Source: Candidatus Zhuqueibacterota bacterium (GTDB lineage Bacteria; Zhuqueibacterota; Zhuqueibacteria; Residuimicrobiales; Oceaniaggregativiventaceae). From it: a DNA stretch of 32,005 bases. This document shows positions 17,382 to 25,486 of this stretch, piece after piece. Below the pieces are notes generated by a model, which was not told the origin of the DNA, did not search any database, and was given only the letters and a program-made list of their open reading frames with translations. A program made the translations under genes and the position numbers. The first letter of the stretch is position 1, and the number at the start of each line of letters is the position of its first letter. The stretch spans positions 1-32,005 of the forward strand of contig WJME01000216.1 of NCBI GenBank assembly GCA_014728115.1. The letters are read 5' to 3'.

Positions 17382-17810
17382 ATGCGAAAAAAAATTTTCA
17401 TCATTCTGGTTCTACTCGGAGGATTCACCATGACCCAGGGCCATTCACCCGCCAATCAGACCGGCAATGCCGAACCTGACAAACTCGCTGTACTCTGGGC
17501 AAGTGGTGACCCCGAAGTGGCTCACAAAGTTTGCCTCATGTATACCCATGCCGCAAAAAAGAATCATTTTTTCAAAGAGGTTACGCTCATCATCTGGGGT
17601 CCTTCTTCACGCTTGCTGGCGGCCGATAAAGCGGTACAGGAAAAAGTCAAGAGCATGGCTGATGATGGTGTGACTCTGGTTGCCTGCATTGCTTGTGCTG
17701 ACTCTTATGGAGTGTCAGATACGTTGCGTGATATGGGTATCGAAGTCAAGCCCATGGGCAGACCCTTGACCGATATGCTCAAGCAAGGGTGGAAAGTCTT
17801 GACGTTCTAA
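17382..17810 (+). CDS. Exported DsrE-family protein
   Basis: A 142-residue protein with an N-terminal hydrophobic signal (KKIFIILVLLGGFTMTQG) and a DsrE/DsrF-type fold (about 34-142). Cys51 and a CxxC (Cys102, Cys105 in ACIACADSYGV) are the candidate reactive thiols. DsrE proteins usually bind or pass on persulfide sulfur in the cytoplasm; the exported location here is a less-studied form common in Bacteroidota-type genomes. A very strong AGGAGGGAG precedes the ATG. Being next to copZ-copA suggests a role in thiol, sulfur or copper handling in the envelope, but that is inference. Confidence 0.78.
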   Translation: MRKKIFIILVLLGGFTMTQGHSPANQTGNAEPDKLAVLWASGDPEVAHKVCLMYTHAAKKNHFFKEVTLIIWGPSSRLLAADKAVQEKVKSMADDGVTLVACIACADSYGVSDTLRDMGIEVKPMGRPLTDMLKQGWKVLTF

Positions 17811-17921
17811 GCGTGACTATCCGGCGAATCATGGGATCATTTTTATTTTGTTTTTTCTAAATAAAACCCTAATTTAAAAATTAACAAATAGCATCGTGGT
17901 TTGTTTAACAAGGAGAATAAA

Positions 17922-18602
17922 ATGAAAGCAATTCGTGTGACGCTGGCTATGATCTTTTACATGGGACTCTCTTCTTTTGCAGGCAATCGCCTTAATGCGC
18001 AATGGGAAACGCTTTTTGACGGCAAAACGCTCGATGGCTGGGTTCAACGCAATGGTCAGGCCAAATATGAGGTCATCGAAGGCATGATCGTCGGCACCTC
18101 TGTCAAAGGTGAGCCTAACAGCTTTTTGTGCACGAAAACCGATTACGCGAATTTTATTCTCGATCTCGAATTCTGGGCTGACGATGACATGAATTCCGGT
18201 GTCCAGATACGCAGCCAAAGTTTGGAAGAGTATCGCAATGGCCGTGTGCATGGCTACCAGGTTGAAATCGATCCTTCGGGACGAGCCTGGACCGGCGGGA
18301 TATATGATGAAGCACGCCGGGGGTGGCTCTATGATTTGCGGTTTAATGAAGCGGCCCGCAATGCTTATAAAAATGAGCAATGGAATCATTTGCATATCGA
18401 GGCCATCGGCGATCACATACGCACCTGGATCAATGGGGTGCCTGCTGTCAATTTGATCGATTCGATGACCCCCTCCGGATTTATCGCCTTACAAGTCCAC
18501 AGTCGCCCGGAAAGTGGCATCCAGGTCAAATGGCGCAATATTCGTATTATCGATTTGGGAACACTGGACGAGTTTCCTCCTTTGGTCGAAAAAAAGAAAT
18601 AG
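17922..18602 (+). CDS. Secreted DUF1080 (3-keto-disaccharide hydrolase) protein
   Basis: A 226-residue secreted single-domain protein of the DUF1080 family, a concanavalin-like beta-sandwich often called 3-keto-disaccharide hydrolase. Family marks are [11 protein letters not shown] near the start, [15 protein letters not shown], the [12 protein letters not shown] stretch and GFIALQVHS near the end. AAGGAG precedes the ATG at 17922; a start 21 bases upstream has no ribosome-binding site. Relatives cleave 3-keto-glycosides made by periplasmic sugar oxidoreductases; no such oxidase is in the window. It begins a sugar block with the apiosidase-like gene and xylA. About 110 AT-rich bases separate it from the DsrE-like gene, so its own promoter is likely. 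Confidence 0.85.
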   Translation: MKAIRVTLAMIFYMGLSSFAGNRLNAQWETLFDGKTLDGWVQRNGQAKYEVIEGMIVGTSVKGEPNSFLCTKTDYANFILDLEFWADDDMNSGVQIRSQSLEEYRNGRVHGYQVEIDPSGRAWTGGIYDEARRGWLYDLRFNEAARNAYKNEQWNHLHIEAIGDHIRTWINGVPAVNLIDSMTPSGFIALQVHSRPESGIQVKWRNIRIIDLGTLDEFPPLVEKKK

Positions 18603-18638
18603 TGAATTTGTTGCTCACGCCTAATCAGGATGAAAAAA

Positions 18639-20252
18639 ATGAACAGAGTTTTCATCTTTCTTGTATGTGCATGGTCTCTGTTGTGGGCTCAGATTCCACA
18701 GTGGGACAAATACGAGACCGCTTTTCAAAGCGATAAATCCTATGAAAATCCGATTTATGATGTCGATCACTTAAAAATCACGTTTATTTCACCCTCGGGA
18801 CGACAAGAAATCATCCATGGATTTTGGGATGGTGAGAAAACATGGCGAGTGCGTTTTATGCCAGACGAGACCGGGACATGGACGTTCAGCACAGTCTGCT
18901 CTGATAAAGACAATGCCGGTCTGCATGCACAGAAAGGGTCTTTCGAGTGCATCCCCAACGATCAAATGATGGATATCTATCGTCACGGTGATATCACCCG
19001 GGCCAGAGGGGATTATCACTTGCAGCATCGCGATGGCAAGCCATTCTTTTGGACGGCCTGTACGGCATGGAACGGGGCTTTGCTGTCGACAGAGGAAGAA
19101 TGGGATCAGTACCTGACTCATCGGCGCGATCACGCTTATAATGTCATTCAATTTGTCACCACCCAGTGGCGCGGTTGTAAAGCAAACCGATTGGGTCAAA
19201 CAGCGTTCTCAGGGTGTGGCCGTATTAAGCTCAATCCTGAATTTTTTCAAGCCCTGGATAAAAGAATCGACCGGATCAATGATTATGGACTCGTTGCTGC
19301 CCCGGTCTTGTTGTGGGCACTGCCTTTTGGTGAAGGAATGGAACAGAGTCCGGGGTACTCTTTACCGCTTCGAGAAGCGGTATTGCTGGCACGGTATATG
19401 GTTGCCCGGTACGGCGGCCATCATGTCGTATGGATCCTGGGCGGAGACGGAAAATATACCGATGAATACGAGCAGCGCTGGAAAGAAATTGGGCGACGGG
19501 TGTTTGGTGAACCCCATCCCGGACTTGTCGCTCAGCACCCGATGGGCCGGAGCTGGATCGGCGATATCTATGCTGATGAACCCTGGCTCGATATCATCGG
19601 CTATCAGTCGAGTCACAGCAACAAAAAACGCACAGTGGACTGGATCAATAAAGGCCCTGCAGCTAGCCAATGGTCTCAATTGCCTGCACGGCCGCTCATC
19701 AATCTTGAACCCAATTATGAAGAAATTCATTTCACCATCACTGCCCGGGATGTGAGAAATGCCAGTTATTGGAGCCTGTTTGCGACACCGGTTGCCGGCA
19801 TTACCTATGGGGCCAATGGCATCTGGCCCTGGCTGCGCAAAGGCGATCGCATTCTCAATCACCGTCATCAACCCGGAACATCGCCCTGGTACAAGTCAAT
19901 CGACTTTCCCGGCAGTCTGCAAATCGGACTCGCACACGAGTTTTTTGATCGATTTGCGTGGTGGGAGTTGCGTCCCAGACCCGATTTGCTCGTCGAGCAA
20001 CCCGGGGATGAGACATTCGATCGTTTTGTATCGGTGGTATGCACGAATGATCATTCCCTGATTATGGTCTATATCCCCGATGCCATGACCGTGAAATTGT
20101 ATAATCCTTTACAGTTTTCCTATACAGCCAAATGGTTTGATCCGGTGTCTGGAGAAGAAGAGACAGCCGGGATCGAGTCGAAGAACGGTCAATTGGTCTT
20201 TGAGCAACCCAAGGCAAACGACCAAATTTTGATTTTACAAAAACTGGATTAG
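18639..20252 (+). CDS. DUF5060/DUF4038 glycoside hydrolase, apiosidase-like
   Basis: A 537-residue secreted enzyme. After a signal peptide (1-17) comes a DUF5060 beta-sandwich (about 20-107), a DUF4038 TIM-barrel (about 110-440) and a small C-terminal beta domain. The family includes GH140 apiosidases that act on the plant pectin rhamnogalacturonan II. Candidate catalytic acids are Asp270 in WILGGD and Glu357 in INLEPNYE, which match the Asp/Glu pair of that family in placement. I chose the ATG at 18639 because AGGA lies 8 bases before it; the ATG at 18630 overlaps AGGA. It sits between DUF1080 and xylA. The true substrate is not proven by sequence. Confidence 0.8.
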   Translation: MNRVFIFLVCAWSLLWAQIPQWDKYETAFQSDKSYENPIYDVDHLKITFISPSGRQEIIHGFWDGEKTWRVRFMPDETGTWTFSTVCSDKDNAGLHAQKGSFECIPNDQMMDIYRHGDITRARGDYHLQHRDGKPFFWTACTAWNGALLSTEEEWDQYLTHRRDHAYNVIQFVTTQWRGCKANRLGQTAFSGCGRIKLNPEFFQALDKRIDRINDYGLVAAPVLLWALPFGEGMEQSPGYSLPLREAVLLARYMVARYGGHHVVWILGGDGKYTDEYEQRWKEIGRRVFGEPHPGLVAQHPMGRSWIGDIYADEPWLDIIGYQSSHSNKKRTVDWINKGPAASQWSQLPARPLINLEPNYEEIHFTITARDVRNASYWSLFATPVAGITYGANGIWPWLRKGDRILNHRHQPGTSPWYKSIDFPGSLQIGLAHEFFDRFAWWELRPRPDLLVEQPGDETFDRFVSVVCTNDHSLIMVYIPDAMTVKLYNPLQFSYTAKWFDPVSGEEETAGIESKNGQLVFEQPKANDQILILQKLD

Positions 20253-20315
20253 GTCAGGAGCAACATGAGGTGGTAAACTATTTTAATGATCATCATATAA
20301 ATAGAGGAGAAATGC

Positions 20316-21653
20316 ATGTCAACAAAGGTAACCGTGGGTAAACAAGAATATTTTCCGGGCATTGAAAAGATCCCATTTGAAGGTCCTGACTCTAAAAATC
20401 CTCTGGCATTCAAATATTATGAGCCAGACAGGATCATCGCGGGAAAACCCATGAAAGATCACTTTCGATTCGCTATAGCCTATTGGCATACCTTTTGTGG
20501 TACCGGAGAGGATCCGTTTGGTCCCGGCACGCAGTATTTCCCGTGGCTAGATGGTGCTGACCCCATGCAAGTGGCCAAAAACAAACTGGATGCGGCCTTT
20601 GAATTTATCACCAAGCTGGGAGTGGGATTTTATTGCTTTCATGATCGTGATTTGGCGCCCGAAGGAAAAGATGTTGAGGAATCCGAAGATAACTTGAAAA
20701 CCCTGGTCGAACTGGCCAAACAAAAGCAACTGGAATCCGGTGTAAAACTCCTCTGGGGAACAGCGAATGTGTTTTCTCATCCCCGGTACATGAATGGTGC
20801 ATCCACCAATCCGGATTTTCAGGTCGTAACCCATGCAGCAGCGCAGGTCAAAGCGGCCATCGATGCGACGATCGAACTCGGAGGAGACAATTATGTCTTT
20901 TGGGGGGGAAGAGAAGGATATTTTACCCTGCTGAATACCGACATGAAGCGCGAAACAGAACATCTCGCCCGTTTTCTCGGCCTGGCCCGGGATTATGGCC
21001 GCAGTCAGGGATTCGAGGGAACATTTTTGATCGAACCCAAACCCATGGAACCCACAAAACATCAGTATGATTTCGATGCCGCAACAGTCATTGGCTTTTT
21101 ACTCCGTCATAATCTCGACAAAGATTTCAAGCTGAATGTCGAGAATAACCACGCAACCCTGGCGCAGCACGATTTTGAGCACGATCTTCAGGTTGCGGTG
21201 GATGCCGGGCTCTTGGGAAGCATCGACGTCAATCAGGGCGATCCGCGCAATGGCTGGGATACAGATGAATTTTTACACGATATCTATCAGGCGATCCGGG
21301 CCTGGCTGGTTCTGCTGCCTGCCGGTGGATTGGATAAAGGAGGATTTAATTTCGATGCCAAAACCCGACGCAGCTCTACGGACCTTGAAGATATTTTTAT
21401 TGCCCACATCAGTTCTATGGATACCGTAGCCCGGGGATTGATCATTGCTGACAAGATTTTACAAGAGTCTGATTATGTCAAAATGCGTCAAAATAGATAT
21501 GCGAGCTTTGATCAGGGTGACGGTAAAGCCTTTGAACAAGGCAAGCTGACTCTGGCTGATTTGAGGGATATTGCCGCGCAAAAAGGCGAACCCGAACAAA
21601 TCAGCGGCAAACAAGAATTATACGAATCCATTCTCAATCAATATATCAGATAA
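20316..21653 (+). CDS. xylA: Xylose isomerase
   Basis: A 445-residue cytoplasmic xylose isomerase of the long (type II) class, near the usual 440. It converts D-xylose to D-xylulose. Visible active-site residues are His109 and Asp112 (CFHDRD), Glu240 and Lys242 (IEPKP), Glu276 and His279 ([15 protein letters not shown]), and Asp304, Asp315 and Asp317 ([16 protein letters not shown]). All metal and proton-transfer ligands are intact. AGAGGAGA lies six bases before the ATG. It is downstream of the DUF1080 and apiosidase-like genes and ends at a strong terminator. No xylulokinase is in the window. Confidence 0.97.
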   Translation: MSTKVTVGKQEYFPGIEKIPFEGPDSKNPLAFKYYEPDRIIAGKPMKDHFRFAIAYWHTFCGTGEDPFGPGTQYFPWLDGADPMQVAKNKLDAAFEFITKLGVGFYCFHDRDLAPEGKDVEESEDNLKTLVELAKQKQLESGVKLLWGTANVFSHPRYMNGASTNPDFQVVTHAAAQVKAAIDATIELGGDNYVFWGGREGYFTLLNTDMKRETEHLARFLGLARDYGRSQGFEGTFLIEPKPMEPTKHQYDFDAATVIGFLLRHNLDKDFKLNVENNHATLAQHDFEHDLQVAVDAGLLGSIDVNQGDPRNGWDTDEFLHDIYQAIRAWLVLLPAGGLDKGGFNFDAKTRRSSTDLEDIFIAHISSMDTVARGLIIADKILQESDYVKMRQNRYASFDQGDGKAFEQGKLTLADLRDIAAQKGEPEQISGKQELYESILNQYIR

Positions 21654-21658
21654 ATCAT

Positions 21659-21686
21659 GTGGCCGGTTTCCGGCCACTCTATTTTT
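21659..21686 (+). terminator. Rho-independent terminator after xylA
   Basis: GTGGCCGG (21659-21666), loop TTT, CCGGCCAC (21670-21677), then TCTATTTTT. The 8-base all-paired GC stem starts five bases after the xylA stop. Confidence 0.85.
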
Positions 21687-23543
21687 ATGATCAAACTTGT
21701 AGACTATAAAAGAATTACAAATGCTCTGCTGCTGGTGCTGCTTTTATATGGGGCGAACTCTTGCGAACCGGATCGGTCTTTTCGTTTTGCCTTGCTCAGC
21801 GATCTCCATATTGCCAAAGGATCACCTGCCGCCGGAGATCTGAGGAGCGTGGTTCAGGATATCAATACCCTGAAAGAAATAGATTTTGTACTCGTTGCCG
21901 GCGATGTCACTGAAATGGATGTCGATGGGAATCTCGATACTGCCAAAGTCATTCTCGATAAACTACGCAACCCTTATTATATCATTCCGGGAAATCATGA
22001 TACCAAATGGACCGACTCTGGTGCCCAGAGGTTTGGTCAGCTTTTTTCGGACGACCGGTTCGTTTTCGATTATCAGGGCTATCGGTTTGTCGGTCTCCAC
22101 CAGGGTCCTTTGATTCGAATGGGCGATGGTTTGCTCGCCCCTCAGGACCTGGACTGGCTCGATTCCCTGGTGACCACCACAGAAATTCAGAAACCTCTTA
22201 TTTGGGTTACCCATTATCCTGTGGACGAATCGATTTCCAATGTTAATGCGTTTCTCGGTCGAATGCACGCACTTAACAGTGTACTGATTATGCATGGTCA
22301 TGGTCATCGCAATCGAATATCCGTCTATGGGGGGATTCCAGCGATCATGACACGTTCCACTTTGAAAGCAGGGCAACCCGCCGCAGGCTATAATATCGTA
22401 ACCATTGCCCGGGATTCGGCCATTGTCCGGGAACGGTTGGTTACCGGATCGACCGGTCCTGCCTGGGCTCGAATTCCGCTGGTCCGAAACACTGAAAACA
22501 CGTTCTATGACCTGGAACAAACGTCAAGTCCGCCCCATGTTCAGGAAAAATGGCGAGTTGAAACAGGATATTCCATCACCGCCACTGCTGTAACAGACTC
22601 TAATTTTGTCTTTATGGGTGATGCCAGCGGAAAAATGCGGGCTCTGGATCTGCAAAGCGGGACCATGATTTGGGAAAGAGCCAGTGAGGGCCCGGTTTAT
22701 GCCACTGCCAGCGTGGATAGTGAGATGGTCGTATTTGCTTCTACCGATGGCACCCTCCGTTCTTTTATCCCTGAAACAGGCGATCCCATCTGGGTGACGA
22801 ATCTGGGTGATCCCATCATCAGTGTTCTCCTCCTCGATCAGGATCAGGTGTTTGTGGGCAGCAGTAATAAAGGATTTTATGCTCTGGACAAGCAACTGGG
22901 CAACGTACAGTGGCATGTGCCGCAAGCACAGGGGTATATCGAAACCCGGCCCTTGTTGATCGATGATATGCTGGTGTTTGGAACCTGGAAAAACAAGCTC
23001 TATGCACTCGACCGTTATAGCGGTGATATACGTTGGGTTTGGCAAGACGGTACACCCGGACCGTTATATTCACCTGCTGCGTGCTGGCCAGTTGCAGGAG
23101 ACGGGAAAATCTTTATCGTTGCACCGGATCGCTATGCAACGGCGATTGATAAAGAGAGCGGCAAAACGGTTTGGCGCAGCAACCGATTTATGGTGCGCGA
23201 ATCGATCGGTATCTCTGAGGATCGCACCAGAGTGTTTGTTAAAACCATGCGCGATACGGTTGTCGCCTTTGCTGCCACGGCCGATCAATTGACTCCACTA
23301 TGGATTTCGGATTGCGGCTATGGGTATGAACATGCCCCGAGTATGCTGTTGGAGAAAAACGGCTCGCTCTATTTCGGTACCCGTAAAGGAGAGGTGTATT
23401 GCCTCGATGCCATGAACGGACAGGTAAGGTGGAAATTTCGCATCGACAAGAGTCTTGTCAATACGGTCACCCCTGTTTCAGCCGGTAGTGTACTCGCAAC
23501 AACCCTGAGCGGCTCAATCGTATACCTCAGTACAAAACCTTAG
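21687..23543 (+). CDS. Metallophosphoesterase/PQQ-like beta-propeller lipoprotein
   Basis: A 618-residue exported lipoprotein with signal 1-25 and lipobox GANSC (Cys26). Residues about 32-265 form a calcineurin-type metallophosphoesterase: SDLH (38-41), GDVTE (72-76), GNHD (102-105), VTHYP and HGHGHRN. About 290-618 is a PQQ-like propeller with repeats such as LYALDRYSGDIRW and VYCLDAMNGQVRW. The mix suggests a cell-surface or periplasmic phosphatase or nuclease with a scaffold propeller. An ATG at 21657 opens the frame but lies inside the xylA terminator hairpin, so 21687 is chosen, though it has no Shine-Dalgarno. It heads a three-gene run. Confidence 0.85.
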   Translation: MIKLVDYKRITNALLLVLLLYGANSCEPDRSFRFALLSDLHIAKGSPAAGDLRSVVQDINTLKEIDFVLVAGDVTEMDVDGNLDTAKVILDKLRNPYYIIPGNHDTKWTDSGAQRFGQLFSDDRFVFDYQGYRFVGLHQGPLIRMGDGLLAPQDLDWLDSLVTTTEIQKPLIWVTHYPVDESISNVNAFLGRMHALNSVLIMHGHGHRNRISVYGGIPAIMTRSTLKAGQPAAGYNIVTIARDSAIVRERLVTGSTGPAWARIPLVRNTENTFYDLEQTSSPPHVQEKWRVETGYSITATAVTDSNFVFMGDASGKMRALDLQSGTMIWERASEGPVYATASVDSEMVVFASTDGTLRSFIPETGDPIWVTNLGDPIISVLLLDQDQVFVGSSNKGFYALDKQLGNVQWHVPQAQGYIETRPLLIDDMLVFGTWKNKLYALDRYSGDIRWVWQDGTPGPLYSPAACWPVAGDGKIFIVAPDRYATAIDKESGKTVWRSNRFMVRESIGISEDRTRVFVKTMRDTVVAFAATADQLTPLWISDCGYGYEHAPSMLLEKNGSLYFGTRKGEVYCLDAMNGQVRWKFRIDKSLVNTVTPVSAGSVLATTLSGSIVYLSTKP

Positions 23544-23550
23544 AGAAATC

Positions 23551-24276
23551 ATGTCAAAGCCTGAAAAGATTATTGTTATTTGTCCGGTCTGCCAAAAACA
23601 AGTCAAAATTGAAGAACTGCACGCGTCCAACACAGCGGCTGCCAAATTCTGGACCGATGGCAAAATGGAAGCACCGCTGATTCCCGAACAATCCGATGTC
23701 ATGACCTGTCCGCATGGCTCTCACCTTTTTTGGAAAAAAGAGGCACAGGAACATGGCAGGGAACCTTACAAGTTTTTTGTAAAAAGCAGATATTCTGCAG
23801 TTCCCTATGCAAATGTTCCGTCCCTGGAAGACCTGATGTCGGAACTGCAAAGAGTGAGAGGTAAGAACAAAGAGCATGAAATTTATTTGCGAATGCGAAT
23901 CTGGTGGGCAGACAATCAAACGTTCCGGCGAAACAAAAAAGACAAACCTATAAATATCATACAACTGGCTGAAAAATGGTTAAAATTCAAAAAGAAATCC
24001 GAACGCTTGTCGACTCTAAATGATCAAGAATCCGGTCGGCTTGAAAACATGCGCCGCTTGCTGGTTCTTTTGGATAACAAGGAACCCGAGATTCGTCTGA
24101 TTCGGGCTGAACTCTATCGGGAACTGGGAGAGTTTAAAGCGAGTCTGGAGGAATTAAAAACACCGGTTCCGGATTACTTTCAGGCTCATGCCGATACGAT
24201 CAAAAGACTGGCCCAACAGGAGAAAGAAAAGGTGGCATTGATTAAAATTGAAAAGGAGAACAAGGAGTCGTTATGA
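23551..24276 (+). CDS. Zinc-ribbon-like hypothetical protein
   Basis: A 241-residue cytoplasmic protein with no signal peptide. The N-terminus holds CPVC (11-14), and CPHG lies about 40 residues on, a likely Cys/His zinc site. The rest is charged and helical, with a TPR-like part near the end (IRAELYRELGEFKASLEEL) and a Lys/Glu-rich tail. It resembles DUF2225-type zinc-ribbon/TPR proteins, but I do not recognise it securely. It starts seven bases after the phosphoesterase stop and overlaps the dehydrogenase start by four bases (ATGA). GGAG just before that ATG lies within this gene. The function is unknown. Confidence 0.7.
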   Translation: MSKPEKIIVICPVCQKQVKIEELHASNTAAAKFWTDGKMEAPLIPEQSDVMTCPHGSHLFWKKEAQEHGREPYKFFVKSRYSAVPYANVPSLEDLMSELQRVRGKNKEHEIYLRMRIWWADNQTFRRNKKDKPINIIQLAEKWLKFKKKSERLSTLNDQESGRLENMRRLLVLLDNKEPEIRLIRAELYRELGEFKASLEELKTPVPDYFQAHADTIKRLAQQEKEKVALIKIEKENKESL

Positions 24277-25226
24277 ACATTGTTATTCTCGATGCATATA
24301 CGATCAATCCGGGAGATTTGAGCTGGAATGAATTGGAAAAAGTGGGAAATTGCACGATCTATGAGCATACCCCTCAGGAAAAGGTCGTTGAGCGGACAAA
24401 AAATGCTGATATCGCATTGATCAACAAAACCGGCCTGTATAAAGAGGAAATCGACCAACTGCCCGACCTAAAGTACATTGGTGTGCTGGCTACGGGCTAT
24501 AATGTTGTGGACGTAGACGCAGCAAAGGCTCGAAAAATTCCAATTACCAATGTCCCGGCTTATAGCACCATGTCAGTGGTTCAGATGGTCTTTGCCCATT
24601 TGTTGAATTATACACAGCGAGTCGCCCATCATGACCAAACAGTCAAAGAAGGAAGATGGACACAGTCCAGAGATTTTTGTTACTGGGATTTTACTCTGAT
24701 CGAATTGGCAGATAAAACCCTGGGTATTGTCGGCTTTGGGCGCATTGGTCGTGCGGTTGCCAGAGTGGCCCGGGCGCTGGGCATGCACGTATTGGCTGTG
24801 AATGATTCACCGATCGATCCTCTTCCCGAGGGGGTTAAACAGGTGGATTTTGAAAGAGTCTTTAAAGCGAGTGATTTTATCACACTTCACTGTCCCTTGA
24901 ACTCTGAGACTCTTCATTTGATCAATAAAGAATCTTTGTCTTTGATGAGTCCTGATACCTTTTTGATCAATACCGGCAGAGGAGCACTGATAGACGAACA
25001 CGCTCTGGCTGATGCGTTGAATCAGGGTCTGATCGCAGGTGCAGGCCTGGACGTACTTGAAGAAGAGCCTGCCAGTGCGGATTCTCCTCTGCTCTATGCA
25101 AAAAATTGTACCCTCACTCCGCATATTGCCTGGGCCACCCGGGAAGCCCGTGCCCGGCTCATCAATATCGCAACCGACAATGTAAAGTCGTTTCTGGAAG
25201 GAAATATCAAAAACAGAGTCGGTTGA
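24273..25226 (+). CDS. D-2-hydroxyacid dehydrogenase (glycerate dehydrogenase-like)
   Basis: A 317-residue NAD-dependent 2-hydroxyacid dehydrogenase. It has a split catalytic domain around a Rossmann domain with GFGRIG (154-159). The catalytic triad of the family is present: Arg236 in NTGRG, Glu265 in DVLEEEP and His284 in TPHIAWAT. The pattern (GYNVVDVDAAKARKI, RDFCYWDF) is like hydroxypyruvate/glycerate dehydrogenases, which reduce hydroxypyruvate or glyoxylate. GGAG upstream lies inside the zinc-ribbon gene, so translation is coupled. A strong hairpin follows 41 bases downstream. The exact acid is not settled by sequence. Confidence 0.92.
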   Translation: MNIVILDAYTINPGDLSWNELEKVGNCTIYEHTPQEKVVERTKNADIALINKTGLYKEEIDQLPDLKYIGVLATGYNVVDVDAAKARKIPITNVPAYSTMSVVQMVFAHLLNYTQRVAHHDQTVKEGRWTQSRDFCYWDFTLIELADKTLGIVGFGRIGRAVARVARALGMHVLAVNDSPIDPLPEGVKQVDFERVFKASDFITLHCPLNSETLHLINKESLSLMSPDTFLINTGRGALIDEHALADALNQGLIAGAGLDVLEEEPASADSPLLYAKNCTLTPHIAWATREARARLINIATDNVKSFLEGNIKNRVG

Positions 25227-25267
25227 GTCCGTGCTTTAGTTTAAATCCCCGTCTTTCAGCAACCATT

Positions 25268-25304
25268 TTCAAGGCCAATACTCTCATCAGGTATTGGCCT
25301 TGAA
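25268..25304 (+). terminator. Terminator after the 2-hydroxyacid dehydrogenase
   Basis: A 14-base perfect stem, 25268-25281 with 25291-25304 (core AAGGCCAATAC/GTATTGGCCTT), with a 9-base loop. It is followed by TATTTGTG, a weak T-tract. It separates this operon from the sulfide-oxidation operon. Confidence 0.75.
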
Positions 25305-25319
25305 TATTTGTGTCCTTGT

Positions 25320-25348
25320 ATGCACACCACGTTGAAATGACTGTGCAT
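25320..25348. promoter_or_regulatory. Inverted repeat ATGCACA/TGTGCAT upstream of sqr
   Basis: ATGCACA at 25320-25326 and TGTGCAT at 25342-25348 are perfect inverted 7-mers with centres 22 bases apart, about two helical turns. This is the geometry of a dimer operator, about 140 bases before the sqr start. It shares the TGTGCA core with a palindrome further down the same operon. Confidence 0.3.
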
Positions 25349-25383
25349 GTTGCTGTATCTTGCCATCTTTACCCAGAACTGCC

Positions 25384-25471
25384 TTTGAAACTTTGAAACA
25401 TATTCCTTTCAAATTCATCGAATCTTTAGCAGGCAGTCAGTAACCATATGCAATCAACCCGAGTTTTCAAA
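25384..25471. promoter_or_regulatory. Cluster of TTTGAAA/TTTCAAA motifs before sqr
   Basis: TTTGAAA occurs at 25384-25390 and 25392-25398. Its reverse complement TTTCAAA occurs at 25407-25413 and 25465-25471, the last just before the sqr ribosome-binding site AAAAAGGA. Four copies in 88 bases suggest a repeated regulator site, but AT-rich DNA makes chance possible. I find no clear -35/-10 pair here. Confidence 0.3.
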
Positions 25472-25486
25472 GAAAAAGGATTTCTT

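Noticed and set aside
17811..17921. Possible terminator after the exported DsrE gene
   Set aside because: T-rich stretch present but no stem; ATCAT copies are direct, not inverted.
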